The position numbers were made by a program, and so were the translations under genes. From an uncultured Gammaproteobacteria bacterium (GTDB lineage: Bacteria > Pseudomonadota > Gammaproteobacteria > Pseudomonadales > Pseudohongiellaceae), in contig CAILUG010000054.1 of assembly GCA_903837345.1 (NCBI GenBank), forward strand, positions 86,817 through 150,816: a stretch of DNA of 64,000 nt, given 5' to 3'. Shown here in pieces: positions 1 through 8,632 of this stretch. Position 1 is the stretch's first letter, and every line of letters starts with the position of its first letter. The notes beneath the pieces were generated by a model. That model saw only the letters and a program-made list of their open reading frames with translations, searched no databases and was not told the DNA's origin.

Positions 1-1
1 G

Positions 2-484
2 GAACTTGCCGGTGCGCTCGCCCGGGCCGATTTGCACGGCAGGCGAGAAGAAAGTCCAGTCGAAATCCTTCACTTCCTTCAACAGCCCCAGAGAGCGAAT
101 GCCTTCCAGCACCGGCCCTTTCCACGCGTCCGGCAGCTGGATGGTGTCTATCACTTTCGGGCCACCGGGCTCGGTTTGCAGTGAAGCGGCACCGCCCACC
201 ATCAGAAACCGTTTGACGCCGGATGCGCGTACGGAAGCAATCAACTGTTCCGCCTGGCCAGGAATGAAACTGGCAGCACTGATGATCACATCATGACCTT
301 TCAGCACCTGCGCCATCGCTTGCGGATTGGTGAAATCACCCGTGGCAGTCTTCATGCCCGCTACGCTGATTTTTTCCGGGTTGCGCGCGATACCTGTAAC
401 AGTGTGGCCACGCTGCAGCAGCTCCGCTGCTATCTTGCTGCCGATCTTGCCGCTCGCGCCTATCAATGCCACTTTCTTGCCCAT
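2..484 (-). CDS. NAD(P)-binding oxidoreductase, NmrA/YwnB-like (partial)
   Basis: The gene runs off the left edge, so only the first 161 codons are present. It starts at an ATG and opens with a Rossmann nucleotide-binding motif (GASGKIGS, residues 9-16) followed by a basic residue after the second strand, typical of NAD(P)H-binding proteins of the atypical short-chain dehydrogenase group. A later VGGAASL segment matches the family's strand-5 region. Members are usually about 210 residues, so roughly 50 residues are missing. The substrate cannot be told. It is followed on the same strand direction by nothing in the window; nadE lies upstream, 49 bases away, and may be co-transcribed. Confidence 0.8.
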   Translation of the reverse strand, partial: MGKKVALIGASGKIGSKIAAELLQRGHTVTGIARNPEKISVAGMKTATGDFTNPQAMAQVLKGHDVIISAASFIPGQAEQLIASVRASGVKRFLMVGGAASLQTEPGGPKVIDTIQLPDAWKGPVLEGIRSLGLLKEVKDFDWTFFSPAVQIGPGERTGKF

Positions 485-533
485 AGTCCTGTCCTCTCAA
501 CCAGTAGTGTGTTGTTGGTGATCAAAATGGTGC

Positions 534-2192
534 TTATTCGCCCGGTTGCCAGCCGGAAGTGATCGGATAGCGGCGGTCACGACCAAAGCCGCGCTCACTG
601 ATCCGCACGCCCACCGGCGCCTGCCGCCGCTTGTATTCATTGCGATCCACCATGCGGATGACTTTTTCCACCACGGCCTGTTCAAAGCCCTGTTCGCAAA
701 TCGCCGCCATGCTTTGGTCCTTGTCGACATACAGTTCAAGGATGCGATCAAGCACCGGATACGGCGGCAGATTGTCCTCGTCCACTTGCCCGGGCGCCAG
801 CTCTGCGGAAGGAGCCCGCTCGATTACGCGCCGCGGGATCACCTCGCCCAGCGAATTGCGATATTCCGCCAAAGCATAGACCAGCATTTTGGGCACGTCT
901 TTCAGCACATCGAAACCGCCGGCCATGTCGCCGTACAGCGTGGAATAACCAACAGCCATTTCGCTTTTGTTGCCGGTGGTCAGCACCAACAGGCCATGCT
1001 TGTTGGAAATCGCCATCAGCAACACACCACGACAACGCGCCTGCAGGTTTTGTTCAGCCAGATCGGCGCTGGTACCGGCAAATTCATTCTGCAATCCCTG
1101 CACAAATGCGTGATACATCGGACTTATCGGGATCACACTGTAGTCCACATCCAGCAGACCAGCTTCGGTTGCGGCATCTTCCTCGCTCATTCTTGCGGTA
1201 TAGTCGAACGGCATCATCACAGCTTTGACACGCTGCTTGCCGATTGCATCCACTGCCAGCGCCAGTGTCAATGCAGAATCAATACCGCCGGACAGCCCAA
1301 GCACCACGCCTTTGAAACCGTTCTTGTTGACGTAGTCGTGCAACCCGAGCTTGAGTGCAGCATAAAGTTCGGCTTCCCGTTGCAGCAAATGCGCCTGTGC
1401 ACCAGCTTGCACTGCAGCCTTGATGGCATTATACGTATTGACTGCAAACGATACAGTCACTGTCGGCACATCAGTGACGAACTGGGCCGCATGTACTTTC
1501 ACACTGCCATCGGCAGCCAGTGCCATAGAAGCGCCGTCGAACACCAGCTCATCCTGGCCGCCCACCTGGTTGACGTAGACCAGCGGCAAGCCGGTCTCGG
1601 CAATGCGCTGGCGCATGCACTGCAGACGCTCTTCATATTTGCTGCGGCTGTAGGGTGAGCCATTGATGTTGATCACCAGGGCGGCGCCGGCATCCGCAGC
1701 CTGCTGCATCGGTTCAGGAAACCACAGATCCTCACAGATGGTAAACGCAACCGGCAAACCGTTGAACCCGAGCACCAACGGCTGGGTGCCCGCTTCAAAA
1801 TAGCGCTTCTCGTCAAATACCTGGTAGTTGGGCAGACACTGCTTGCTGTAACGGCCGATGATGACACCAGCGCTGATCACGGCCAGCCGGTTATAGAGCT
1901 TGCCATCCACACGTTCCGGGTAACCAATGACCAGCGCAGTCGGCAAGCAGGCTGCGCACAACTGCTGCAGCGCCCGCTCAATGCGCACATCCAGGCTCTG
2001 GCGCAACAACAGATCTTCCGGAGGATAGGCTGTCAGTACCAGCTCAGGGAAAACCACCAGATCCACCGGAGCTTTGGCCAGCAGTTCACGTGCCGTTGCC
2101 AGCACCAGAGCGGTGTTGCCGGGGATGTCCCCTACTCGCGGATTGATCTGGGCCATGGCAACGGTAATTTGCCTGGTATTGGTTGCGCTCAT
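534..2192 (-). CDS. nadE: Glutamine-dependent NAD+ synthetase
   Basis: Makes NAD+ from deamido-NAD+ using glutamine-derived ammonia and ATP in the cytoplasm. At 552 residues it is the long, two-domain form: an N-terminal nitrilase-type glutaminase domain (VVFPELVLTAYPPED with the catalytic Glu near residue 50; ICEDLWF with the nucleophilic Cys) and a C-terminal synthetase domain with the ATP-pyrophosphatase motif LSGGIDSAL and a TTGNKSE segment. The ATG at 2192 is preferred; an in-frame GTG two codons upstream (2198) is also possible because no clear Shine-Dalgarno sequence separates them. It is divergent from the PP0621-type gene and pilS. Confidence 0.95.
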   Translation of the reverse strand: MSATNTRQITVAMAQINPRVGDIPGNTALVLATARELLAKAPVDLVVFPELVLTAYPPEDLLLRQSLDVRIERALQQLCAACLPTALVIGYPERVDGKLYNRLAVISAGVIIGRYSKQCLPNYQVFDEKRYFEAGTQPLVLGFNGLPVAFTICEDLWFPEPMQQAADAGAALVININGSPYSRSKYEERLQCMRQRIAETGLPLVYVNQVGGQDELVFDGASMALAADGSVKVHAAQFVTDVPTVTVSFAVNTYNAIKAAVQAGAQAHLLQREAELYAALKLGLHDYVNKNGFKGVVLGLSGGIDSALTLALAVDAIGKQRVKAVMMPFDYTARMSEEDAATEAGLLDVDYSVIPISPMYHAFVQGLQNEFAGTSADLAEQNLQARCRGVLLMAISNKHGLLVLTTGNKSEMAVGYSTLYGDMAGGFDVLKDVPKMLVYALAEYRNSLGEVIPRRVIERAPSAELAPGQVDEDNLPPYPVLDRILELYVDKDQSMAAICEQGFEQAVVEKVIRMVDRNEYKRRQAPVGVRISERGFGRDRRYPITSGWQPGE

Positions 2193-2271
2193 TGGCACCG
2201 GGGGACTGTCTCACTGCATCAAGGTACGTTATTGTCTGCGATTACGGGGTTGCTGGCAAAATGGTGTATAC

Positions 2272-2517
2272 ATGACTCGGCTACTGACTTTACTGGCCAT
2301 TGGTTATTTCGTCTGGCAGTTTGTCAAAAACTATCTCAACAAGCAGGAAATACGGCAGAAACGCCAGTCCGAAAACAACCGGCAATCACCTTTGGCCATG
2401 GTCCAGTGCCAGTATTGCCGTGTTCATCTGCCCGAAAACGAAGCGGTTGCTGCGGGCAACAACTGGTTTTGCGGCAGTGAACACAAAGCCCTTTGGCTCA
2501 AATCGCAGCAGGGATGA
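2272..2517 (+). CDS. PP0621-family small membrane protein
   Basis: An 81-residue protein with an N-terminal hydrophobic helix (about residues 3-19), a basic linker rich in Gln/Lys/Arg, and a C-terminal Cys cluster: CQYC around residue 47, then WFCG about 18 residues later. This matches the small PP0621-type family seen next to pilS in Pseudomonas relatives; the Cys pattern suggests metal binding (inference). Its stop codon overlaps the pilS start as ATGA, so the two are probably translationally coupled. The longer reading frame upstream of this ATG is antisense to nadE and was not used. Function unknown. Confidence 0.75.
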   Translation: MTRLLTLLAIGYFVWQFVKNYLNKQEIRQKRQSENNRQSPLAMVQCQYCRVHLPENEAVAAGNNWFCGSEHKALWLKSQQG

Positions 2518-4154
2518 GCATGGCAGCATGGTACGCAAACTATTTCCTGCAATTCACTGGTGAAACAGCCAGCCGCCAGCAGAACCGGGGGGTCATCACT
2601 GTCTACAACCTGTACCGGCTGGTTCTGGCACTGATCCTGTTCATCAGTTACCAATACCGGAATACCGACACCTCCCCGCTGGGCTCGGTGGACGCAGAGC
2701 TGTTTGACCGCCTGGTAATCAGCTATGGCATTTTCAATCTTGTCACGTTGCTGATGCCGGCAAGGCTGCAAGAGACCATCAACGGCCAGCTGTATTTCGC
2801 ATCGATAATTCTCGCAGACATCTTGGTGCTGGTAATGCTTTGTTATGCCAGTGGCGGTTACAGCAGCGGCATAACACCACTGCTGATCCTTCCCGTTGCC
2901 ACCGGCAGCCTGCTGTTTGGTATCTGGCTCAGCACGTTTTTCGCTGCAGTCGCGTCCATTGCGCTTATCTACGGCGAGTTCTACCACTTCCTGACCACGC
3001 CACAGGCAGAGGAATACTATGTACAGGCCGGCCTGCTTGGATTGCTGCTGTTCATCATTGCACTGAGCATCCAGACAGTGGGCGCGAGGATCCGCGAGAA
3101 AGACCTGATCAACCGGCGACAGGCCATCAGCATCCAGGCGCTGCAACAGATCAACGAACAGATCATCCAGCGCATGCAGACAGGCATCGTCGTGCTGGAT
3201 CAGGAAGAAAAAATACTGCACTGCAATGATGCTGCCCGCAATTTTCTCGCCATGACTTCGGCAGAAACCACCAATCTTGCCGTACCGAATGTCCTGCATG
3301 ACCAATTGCAATCGTGGCTTCACCACCCGGAAAACCACCTTGTCAAATTCCGTGTGTCGAACCACAGTCCTGAACTACAGGCCAATTTCACTTATTTGCA
3401 GACCGGCAACAGCGTCAACATCCTGGTCTTTCTTGAAAACTACAGTGAACTGAGCAGCCGGGCCCAGCACCTGAAGCTGATGTCGCTCGGCAGGCTGACT
3501 GCCAGCATTGCCCACGAAATCCGCAACCCGCTCGGCGCCATCAGTCACGCCGCCCAGTTGCTGAGCGAATCACCCAAGCTGCCGCCGGAAGAAGTGCGCC
3601 TGCTCAGCATCATCAATACCCACAGCAAGCGCATGAATGAAATAATCCAGAATGTGCTGGAATTGTCGAGAAACAAAGCTGCCGAAACCGAAAAAATCGA
3701 ACTCGGAGTCTGGCTGCAGCGTTTTGCCGAACGACTGAAAGCCGCCTACAAATATCCGGTTCATTGCCAGGTAACGGTGCCGTCTGTTCCGCTGTGGATC
3801 CAGTTCAATCCGGGTCAGCTGGAACAGTTGCTGACCAATTTGTGTGACAACGGCCTCCGCTACAGCCAGAAGTCCACCGGCGAAGCCACCATTACCCTGG
3901 AACTCGGGCAGCATCCTGCCAATCTGGGCATATTGCTCGACGTCATTGATGAAGGCCCTGGCGTGGCAGATCAGGATGCAGAACAGATATTCGAGCCGTT
4001 TTTCACCACCGAAAACAGCGGCACCGGCCTCGGCCTGTTTATATGCAAGGAATTGTGCGAAGCTAATCGGGCCCAGCTGTATTTCGAGAGAACCGCGGAT
4101 GGGCGCAGTGCATTCAGGCTCAATTTTGGCCACCCTGACCGACAGCTTTTTTGA
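2514..4154 (+). CDS. pilS: Sensor histidine kinase PilS
   Basis: Inner-membrane sensor kinase of the PilS/PilR pair that controls type IV pilin expression in pseudomonads. The 546-residue protein has about six N-terminal membrane segments (residues 20-190), a coiled linker, a short PAS-like domain (near TGIVVLDQEEKILHCND), a HisKA domain with the phospho-accepting His in HEIRNPLG, and an ATPase domain with N box NLCDNGLRYS, G1 DEGPGV and G2 TGLGLFI. The ATG at 2514 overlaps the previous stop; a second ATG at 2520 has better spacing from the GCAGGGATG sequence. pilR follows after 24 bases. Confidence 0.92.
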   Translation: MSMAAWYANYFLQFTGETASRQQNRGVITVYNLYRLVLALILFISYQYRNTDTSPLGSVDAELFDRLVISYGIFNLVTLLMPARLQETINGQLYFASIILADILVLVMLCYASGGYSSGITPLLILPVATGSLLFGIWLSTFFAAVASIALIYGEFYHFLTTPQAEEYYVQAGLLGLLLFIIALSIQTVGARIREKDLINRRQAISIQALQQINEQIIQRMQTGIVVLDQEEKILHCNDAARNFLAMTSAETTNLAVPNVLHDQLQSWLHHPENHLVKFRVSNHSPELQANFTYLQTGNSVNILVFLENYSELSSRAQHLKLMSLGRLTASIAHEIRNPLGAISHAAQLLSESPKLPPEEVRLLSIINTHSKRMNEIIQNVLELSRNKAAETEKIELGVWLQRFAERLKAAYKYPVHCQVTVPSVPLWIQFNPGQLEQLLTNLCDNGLRYSQKSTGEATITLELGQHPANLGILLDVIDEGPGVADQDAEQIFEPFFTTENSGTGLGLFICKELCEANRAQLYFERTADGRSAFRLNFGHPDRQLF

Positions 4155-4178
4155 TTACTCCTGCCCGGCTCCCATCGC

Positions 4179-5555
4179 ATGCAGCAATCACCACAACCAC
4201 GCGTACTCATTGTCGATGACGAACCGGACATCCGCGAATTGCTGGAGATCACGCTGGGCCGCATGAATATTTCCACGATGCCGGCGGGCGACCTTGCCAC
4301 TGCCCGCAAACTGCTGGCCGATACCGAATTCGATTTCTGCCTCACTGACATGCGACTGCCGGATGGCAACGGTCTTGAACTGGTGGAAGAAATCCAGCGC
4401 AGCCATGACAAAATGCCGGTTGCCGTCATAACCGCATTCGGCAGCACGGAAACCGCCATATCAGCGCTCAAGGCCGGTGCCTTTGATTTCGTCTCCAAAC
4501 CCGTTGATCTGCAAAAACTCCGCAACCTGGTGCAGAGTGCACTGCAACTTTCCCAGGCGGCTGTCCCCGCCGAAAAGCTGGCTTTTCCCGCTGATAACAT
4601 CATTGGCAAGTCGCCTGCCATCCTGGCTCTCAAGCAGCAGATCAACAAGCTGGCACGCAGCCAGGCACCGGTGTGCATTGCCGGCGAATCCGGCTGCGGC
4701 AAGGAACTGGTGGCGCGTGCGATCCATGACTGCGGCCCGCGCAAGGAAAAGGAATTCGTGGCGATCAACTGTGGCGCCATTCCGGCAGAACTGATGGAAA
4801 GCGAATTTTTCGGCCACAAGAAAGGCAGCTTTACCGGAGCAGACCAGGACAAGATCGGTTTGTTCCAGCGGGCCCACGGCGGCACCTTGTTCCTCGACGA
4901 GATTGGCGATCTGCCGCTGTTGATGCAGGTGAAGTTGCTGCGTGCAATCCAGGAAAAATCAATTCGACCGGTGGGATCCCACACTGAAATTCCGGTGGAT
5001 GTCCGCATCCTCAGCGCCACCCACAAGAATCTGGCGAAGGCAGTGGAAAACGGCCAGTTCCGCCAGGACCTGTTCTATCGCATCAATGTGATTGAATTGC
5101 AGGTGCCCCCGCTGCGCGAACGCCGGGAAGATCTGCCGTTGCTGGTTGATCACATCATGGCTGATCTGGCCAGGTCCCACGGCAGCCATGTCAGCGGTGT
5201 CAGTGCACAAGCCATGGCAGCGATGCAGCAATATGCCTTCCCCGGCAATGTGCGTGAACTCGAAAACATGCTGCAGAGAGCCTCTGCCCTCACCGATCAC
5301 ACGCAGATTGCGTTGCAGGATCTGCCGGAATTGTCCGATTTGTCTGCCAAAGCCGAATCTTCGGCTTTGCCTGAACTGCCCGGCATGCTCGATGAAGGAG
5401 ATTTTTCTCTCGACAAGCATCTGGAGACCATCGAACGCCAGGTGATCGAGAAAGCCTTGCAGGAAAGTCGCTGGAACCGCACAGCAGCGGCACGCAAACT
5501 CGGCATGAGTTTCCGCGTGTTCCGTTACCGCCTGAAAAAACTCAACATGGACTGA
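4179..5555 (+). CDS. pilR: Sigma-54-dependent response regulator PilR
   Basis: Partner of PilS: an enhancer-binding activator that works with sigma-54 RNA polymerase. The 458-residue protein has a receiver domain with the acidic pair DDE (residues 13-15) and phospho-acceptor Asp57 (LTDMRLPDG), a AAA+ domain with Walker A GESGCGKE, the sigma-54 contact loop GSFTGA and Walker B TLFLDEIGD, and a C-terminal Fis-type helix-turn-helix (NRTAAARKLGMS). In place of the usual GAFTGA, the loop has Ser at position 2, as is common in PilR. Neighbours that PilR usually controls (pilA, minor pilins) are not in the window. Confidence 0.92.
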   Translation: MQQSPQPRVLIVDDEPDIRELLEITLGRMNISTMPAGDLATARKLLADTEFDFCLTDMRLPDGNGLELVEEIQRSHDKMPVAVITAFGSTETAISALKAGAFDFVSKPVDLQKLRNLVQSALQLSQAAVPAEKLAFPADNIIGKSPAILALKQQINKLARSQAPVCIAGESGCGKELVARAIHDCGPRKEKEFVAINCGAIPAELMESEFFGHKKGSFTGADQDKIGLFQRAHGGTLFLDEIGDLPLLMQVKLLRAIQEKSIRPVGSHTEIPVDVRILSATHKNLAKAVENGQFRQDLFYRINVIELQVPPLRERREDLPLLVDHIMADLARSHGSHVSGVSAQAMAAMQQYAFPGNVRELENMLQRASALTDHTQIALQDLPELSDLSAKAESSALPELPGMLDEGDFSLDKHLETIERQVIEKALQESRWNRTAAARKLGMSFRVFRYRLKKLNMD

Positions 5556-5597
5556 CGGCGTTGCTGGCGATGCATGCAGCCAATGCCGGGAACAGCC

Positions 5598-6572
5598 TCA
5601 GGGGCGCAATTCCTTCGGCATCGAAAAAATCATGTGCTCTTCAACGCCCTGCATTTCCAGCGGTGCAGAACCGCCCAGATCTTCCAGCCTGGCGATTACC
5701 TGCCTGACCAGAATATCCGGGGCCGAGGCACCGGCAGTCACACCTACCCGACGCTTGCCGAGCAACCAGGCCGGATTGATCTGGTCTGCCGTATCAATCA
5801 GGTAAGCCTCGCATTTGCTGCGCTCGGCCAACTCGCGCAAACGGTTGGAATTTGAGCTGTTGGGTGACCCGACCACCAGCACCAGATCGGTCTCCAGCGC
5901 CAGTTGCTTGACGGCATCCTGGCGATTCTGGGTGGCATAACAGATGTCTTTCTTGCGCGGGCCTTTGACGGCGGGGAAACGCGCGATCAGGGCATCGATG
6001 ATGCGGGAAGTATCATCCATCGAGAGTGTGGTCTGCGTGACATATGCCAGTTTGAGAGGATTTTTTACTGTCAGTCGCGCAACATCGTCTTCGCCTTCCA
6101 CCAGATAGATTTTGCCGCCATTGTGCTCGTCATACTGTCCCATCGTGCCTTCCACTTCCGGATGAAAGGCATGGCCGATCAGGATGCATTCTTCGCCGAC
6201 ACGGCTGTAGCGTTGCACTTCCATATGGACTTTGGTTACCAGCGGACAGGTGGCATCAAACACCTTGAGCCCGAGCCGGTCTGCTTCTTCCTTGACTTCC
6301 CGCGCGACTCCATGGGCACTGAATACAACTATGGGTTCACGCTCGTTGACCAGCTGGTTTGGCACATCCCTGAGTTCATCGACAAAAATTGCCCCGCGCT
6401 GGCGCAGGCTTTCCACCACAAACTTGTTGTGCACCACTTCATGCCGCACATAGATCGGAGCACCAAACAGGTCCAGCGCCCGGTTGACGATGTCAATGGC
6501 ACGGTCAACACCCGCGCAAAAACCGCGCGGATTGGCCAGCAGGATTGAGAACAAGTTCGACGGTACGGTCAT
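5598..6572 (-). CDS. ispH: 4-hydroxy-3-methylbut-2-enyl diphosphate reductase
   Basis: Last step of the MEP isoprenoid pathway, a [4Fe-4S] enzyme giving IPP and DMAPP. All three cluster cysteines are present in their motifs (GFCAGV near residue 18, [16 protein letters not shown]) together with the catalytic Glu in [10 protein letters not shown]. Length 324 residues is normal. Its ATG overlaps the fkpB stop as ATGA. It supplies the precursor for the IspB product encoded at 17.9 kb. It is last in the murJ-ribF-lspA-fkpB-ispH series and is convergent with pilR, 42 bases away. Confidence 0.97.
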   Translation of the reverse strand: MTVPSNLFSILLANPRGFCAGVDRAIDIVNRALDLFGAPIYVRHEVVHNKFVVESLRQRGAIFVDELRDVPNQLVNEREPIVVFSAHGVAREVKEEADRLGLKVFDATCPLVTKVHMEVQRYSRVGEECILIGHAFHPEVEGTMGQYDEHNGGKIYLVEGEDDVARLTVKNPLKLAYVTQTTLSMDDTSRIIDALIARFPAVKGPRKKDICYATQNRQDAVKQLALETDLVLVVGSPNSSNSNRLRELAERSKCEAYLIDTADQINPAWLLGKRRVGVTAGASAPDILVRQVIARLEDLGGSAPLEMQGVEEHMIFSMPKELRP

Positions 6573-7147
6573 GATCGGGGCTCGACGTTATGGATCGTTG
6601 CCGTGAAAACAATGTCGCGCCCGGCCAGCGGATGATTGAAATCGATTTCCACATATTGTTTGCCAATGCTGGTGACACGGCCCGCCTGCTTGTAGCCGCC
6701 GGCATCGGTAAACTCGATCATCAGATTCTCTGTCAGCGCCAGGTCAGGCGGAAACCGGAAATGCGGGAAGCGCTGCTGGTTGTCGGGATTTACAACTCCG
6801 AATGCTTCTGCTGCCGGAATCAGCGCCTCAATGGTATCGCCGGCTTTTTTCCCCAGCAGTACCCGCTCAAAGCCTGGCAGCATATCGCCGCTACCAATAA
6901 TCAAGCTGGCCGGACTGCTGTCAAAATTACTGTCTATCAACTGCTGGTCGGCCAGCTTGAGTGCAAAATGCAGTGTTACTTTTGATCCAACGCCAACCGA
7001 TCCAACGCCAACCGATCCAGCGCCAACCGATCCAGCGCCAACTGATCCGGGCTCGACCGCATCCGGCGACAAGACTGGCGCAGGCGCGGGCAGCTGCCGG
7101 TCCAGATCGCGTAATGCCAGCTTGTCGCCTGTTGCAGCCTTATTCAC
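6569..7147 (-). CDS. fkpB: FKBP-type peptidyl-prolyl isomerase (FkpB/SlpA type) with repeat-bearing N-terminal extension
   Basis: The C-terminal ~140 residues are a complete SlpA-like FKBP domain: core start VTLHFALKL, then [11 protein letters not shown] and an inserted IF-like part ending [10 protein letters not shown]. The family normally begins a few residues before VTLHFAL, but here about 50 extra residues precede it, including a Gly/Ser/Val five-residue repeat encoded by a 15-bp DNA repeat. No ATG is available, so translation must begin at GTG 7147 (overlapping the lspA stop by 8 bases), at GTG 7159, or at a later weak codon. Role: proline isomerase/chaperone in the cytoplasm. It is coupled to lspA and ispH. 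Confidence 0.9.
   Translation of the reverse strand: MNKAATGDKLALRDLDRQLPAPAPVLSPDAVEPGSVGAGSVGAGSVGVGSVGVGSKVTLHFALKLADQQLIDSNFDSSPASLIIGSGDMLPGFERVLLGKKAGDTIEALIPAAEAFGVVNPDNQQRFPHFRFPPDLALTENLMIEFTDAGGYKQAGRVTSIGKQYVEIDFNHPLAGRDIVFTATIHNVEPRS
6984..7058. repeat. 15-bp in-frame tandem repeat in fkpB
   Basis: Five copies of a 15-bp unit (GATCCAACGCCAACC; the fifth copy is degenerate) start at 6984, 6999, 7014, 7029 and 7044. As the unit is five codons long it keeps the fkpB frame and encodes, on the minus strand, a VG(V/A)GS pentapeptide repeat just ahead of the FKBP domain. Copies differ by single bases (A/G at position 7), so the array is recent but not identical. Confidence 0.95.
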
Positions 7148-7652
7148 GCCGAACACCACTCAAAAGTATTTCGAATGCCATCAACACGGCACCACAGGAT
7201 ACAGCCGCATCAGCCACATTGAAGATTGCGAAGCGCCAATGACCGGCATAAACGCTGATGAAATCCACAACATACCCCGTCATCACACGGTCATACAGAT
7301 TGCCAAGTGCACCGCCCAGTATCAAAGCCAGCGCCGTCATCAGCAATTTCTGGTGCCTGGGCAGCCGCCACAGCCAGATGATCAGCACAGTGCTCATCAA
7401 GATGGAGATTCCTCCGAGAAACCAGCGCTGCCAACCGCCGGCTCCGTCGAGAAAACTGAAAGCTGCGCCCTGGTTGTAAGCCAGCAAAAAATCCAGACCA
7501 GGAAAAATATTCAGCGGCGTTCCCTGCTGCAAATACTGTATGCATAGCAGCTTGGTGTATTGATCAAGCATCACAATGCCGGCCACCAGCAGCCACACAA
7601 TCCAGAGCGGCATGGTTTTACGATTGATTGCCGTCCCCGTGTTGTCGGTCAT
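7140..7652 (-). CDS. lspA: Lipoprotein signal peptidase II
   Basis: Inner-membrane aspartyl protease that removes the signal peptide from prolipoproteins, so it serves the many lipoproteins encoded here (LolB, TPR protein, DUF4156 protein). The 170-residue protein has four hydrophobic segments and the two catalytic Asp motifs (LDQYTK region early; GNLYDR followed by VVDFISVY). The start ATG overlaps the ribF stop as ATGA. In most gammaproteobacteria ileS lies between ribF and lspA; here it is missing. Confidence 0.96.
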   Translation of the reverse strand: MTDNTGTAINRKTMPLWIVWLLVAGIVMLDQYTKLLCIQYLQQGTPLNIFPGLDFLLAYNQGAAFSFLDGAGGWQRWFLGGISILMSTVLIIWLWRLPRHQKLLMTALALILGGALGNLYDRVMTGYVVDFISVYAGHWRFAIFNVADAAVSCGAVLMAFEILLSGVRRE

Positions 7653-8581
7653 TTGCCCGCTCCGAAAAATTTTCTGGCATCCTGCACATCCAGCGCCATC
7701 TGTTGCTGCAATTGTGCAAGTGTGTCGTATTTATGTTCATTGCGCAGTTTATGCAGAAAGTTCACAGTGAGCACCGAGTCATACAGATCACCTTCATAAT
7801 CGAGCAGGAACACTTCCAGGGATGCCTGCTTTGCATCACTGACTGTAGGGTTATAGCCAATGCTGGCCACTCCTTGTCGCACCACCCCGGCATCCACTAC
7901 TTCCACTACAAATACCCCTGACAATGGCAGCTTGTTGCTGCCCATGTGCACATTGGCAGTGGGAAAACCAAGTTGGCGACCCAGTTTCTTGCCGGCAATG
8001 ACTTTGCCGCTGATTGCATAAGGCCGCCCCAGGCACTCGCGCACCCGTTTGCAATCACCGCGCTCAAGGTAGTTGCGGACAAGTGTGCTGCTGATGCGCT
8101 CATCCTTGTCGAGACAATGCGGGACTGCTGTTACGGTAAATCCTGCGGCTTCCGACATCTGTTGCAAAGTGGCAATGCTGCCTTTGCGTTCATGACCGAA
8201 ACGAAAATCCTCGCCTACCACGATAGCCTTCATGCCCAGCCCGACCAGCGTTTGCGAGACAAAATCCTCCGGCAATTTCCGGCTGGTTTCCTGGTCAAAT
8301 CGCAGGCAATAGACTGCATCCATGCCAAAACCAGCAAGAAATGCCACCTTGTCATGGAAGGCATTGAGTCGGGCCGGTGCCGCAGCTCCAGCAAAAAATT
8401 CTTCGGGTTGCGGCTCACTCAGGATTACCAGTGACGGAATTTTCAGCTGTGCTGCTTCCAGTTTCAGCTGCCGCAGGATGAGCTGGTGCCCCAGATGCAT
8501 GCCATCGTATTTGCCTATGGTTACGACACAACTGCCCAATGCAGTTCTGGCTGCTGTCACGGAATGGAAAACCTGGATCAT
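7649..8581 (-). CDS. ribF: Bifunctional riboflavin kinase/FMN adenylyltransferase
   Basis: Makes FMN and then FAD. The N-terminal adenylyltransferase domain carries IGKYDGMHLGHQ (family form GNFDGVHxGH; here Lys-Tyr replace Asn-Phe) and the SSTxVR-like ISSTLVRNYL. The C-terminal riboflavin kinase domain has GFPTANV and the SIGYNPTV segment. The ATG at 8581 gives MIQVFH, the usual N-terminus; a TTG at 8596 is less likely. Length 310 residues is normal. It lies between murJ (51 bases away) and lspA (4-base overlap). Confidence 0.95.
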   Translation of the reverse strand: MIQVFHSVTAARTALGSCVVTIGKYDGMHLGHQLILRQLKLEAAQLKIPSLVILSEPQPEEFFAGAAAPARLNAFHDKVAFLAGFGMDAVYCLRFDQETSRKLPEDFVSQTLVGLGMKAIVVGEDFRFGHERKGSIATLQQMSEAAGFTVTAVPHCLDKDERISSTLVRNYLERGDCKRVRECLGRPYAISGKVIAGKKLGRQLGFPTANVHMGSNKLPLSGVFVVEVVDAGVVRQGVASIGYNPTVSDAKQASLEVFLLDYEGDLYDSVLTVNFLHKLRNEHKYDTLAQLQQQMALDVQDARKFFGAGK

Positions 8582-8632
8582 GGGGCGGGACCGCAATTCA
8601 AACGGGCATTATACGGACTGATGCAACACAGG

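Noticed and set aside
546..1658. 370-codon open frame antisense to nadE
   Set aside because: It is the complement of a real gene in a GC-rich genome; residue make-up (His/Cys/Arg rich) is typical of a shadow, and nadE is intact.
2493..2513. Upstream TTG start for pilS
   Set aside because: It would overlap the PP0621-type gene by 25 bases and add residues not seen in PilS; the ATGA overlap is a better start.
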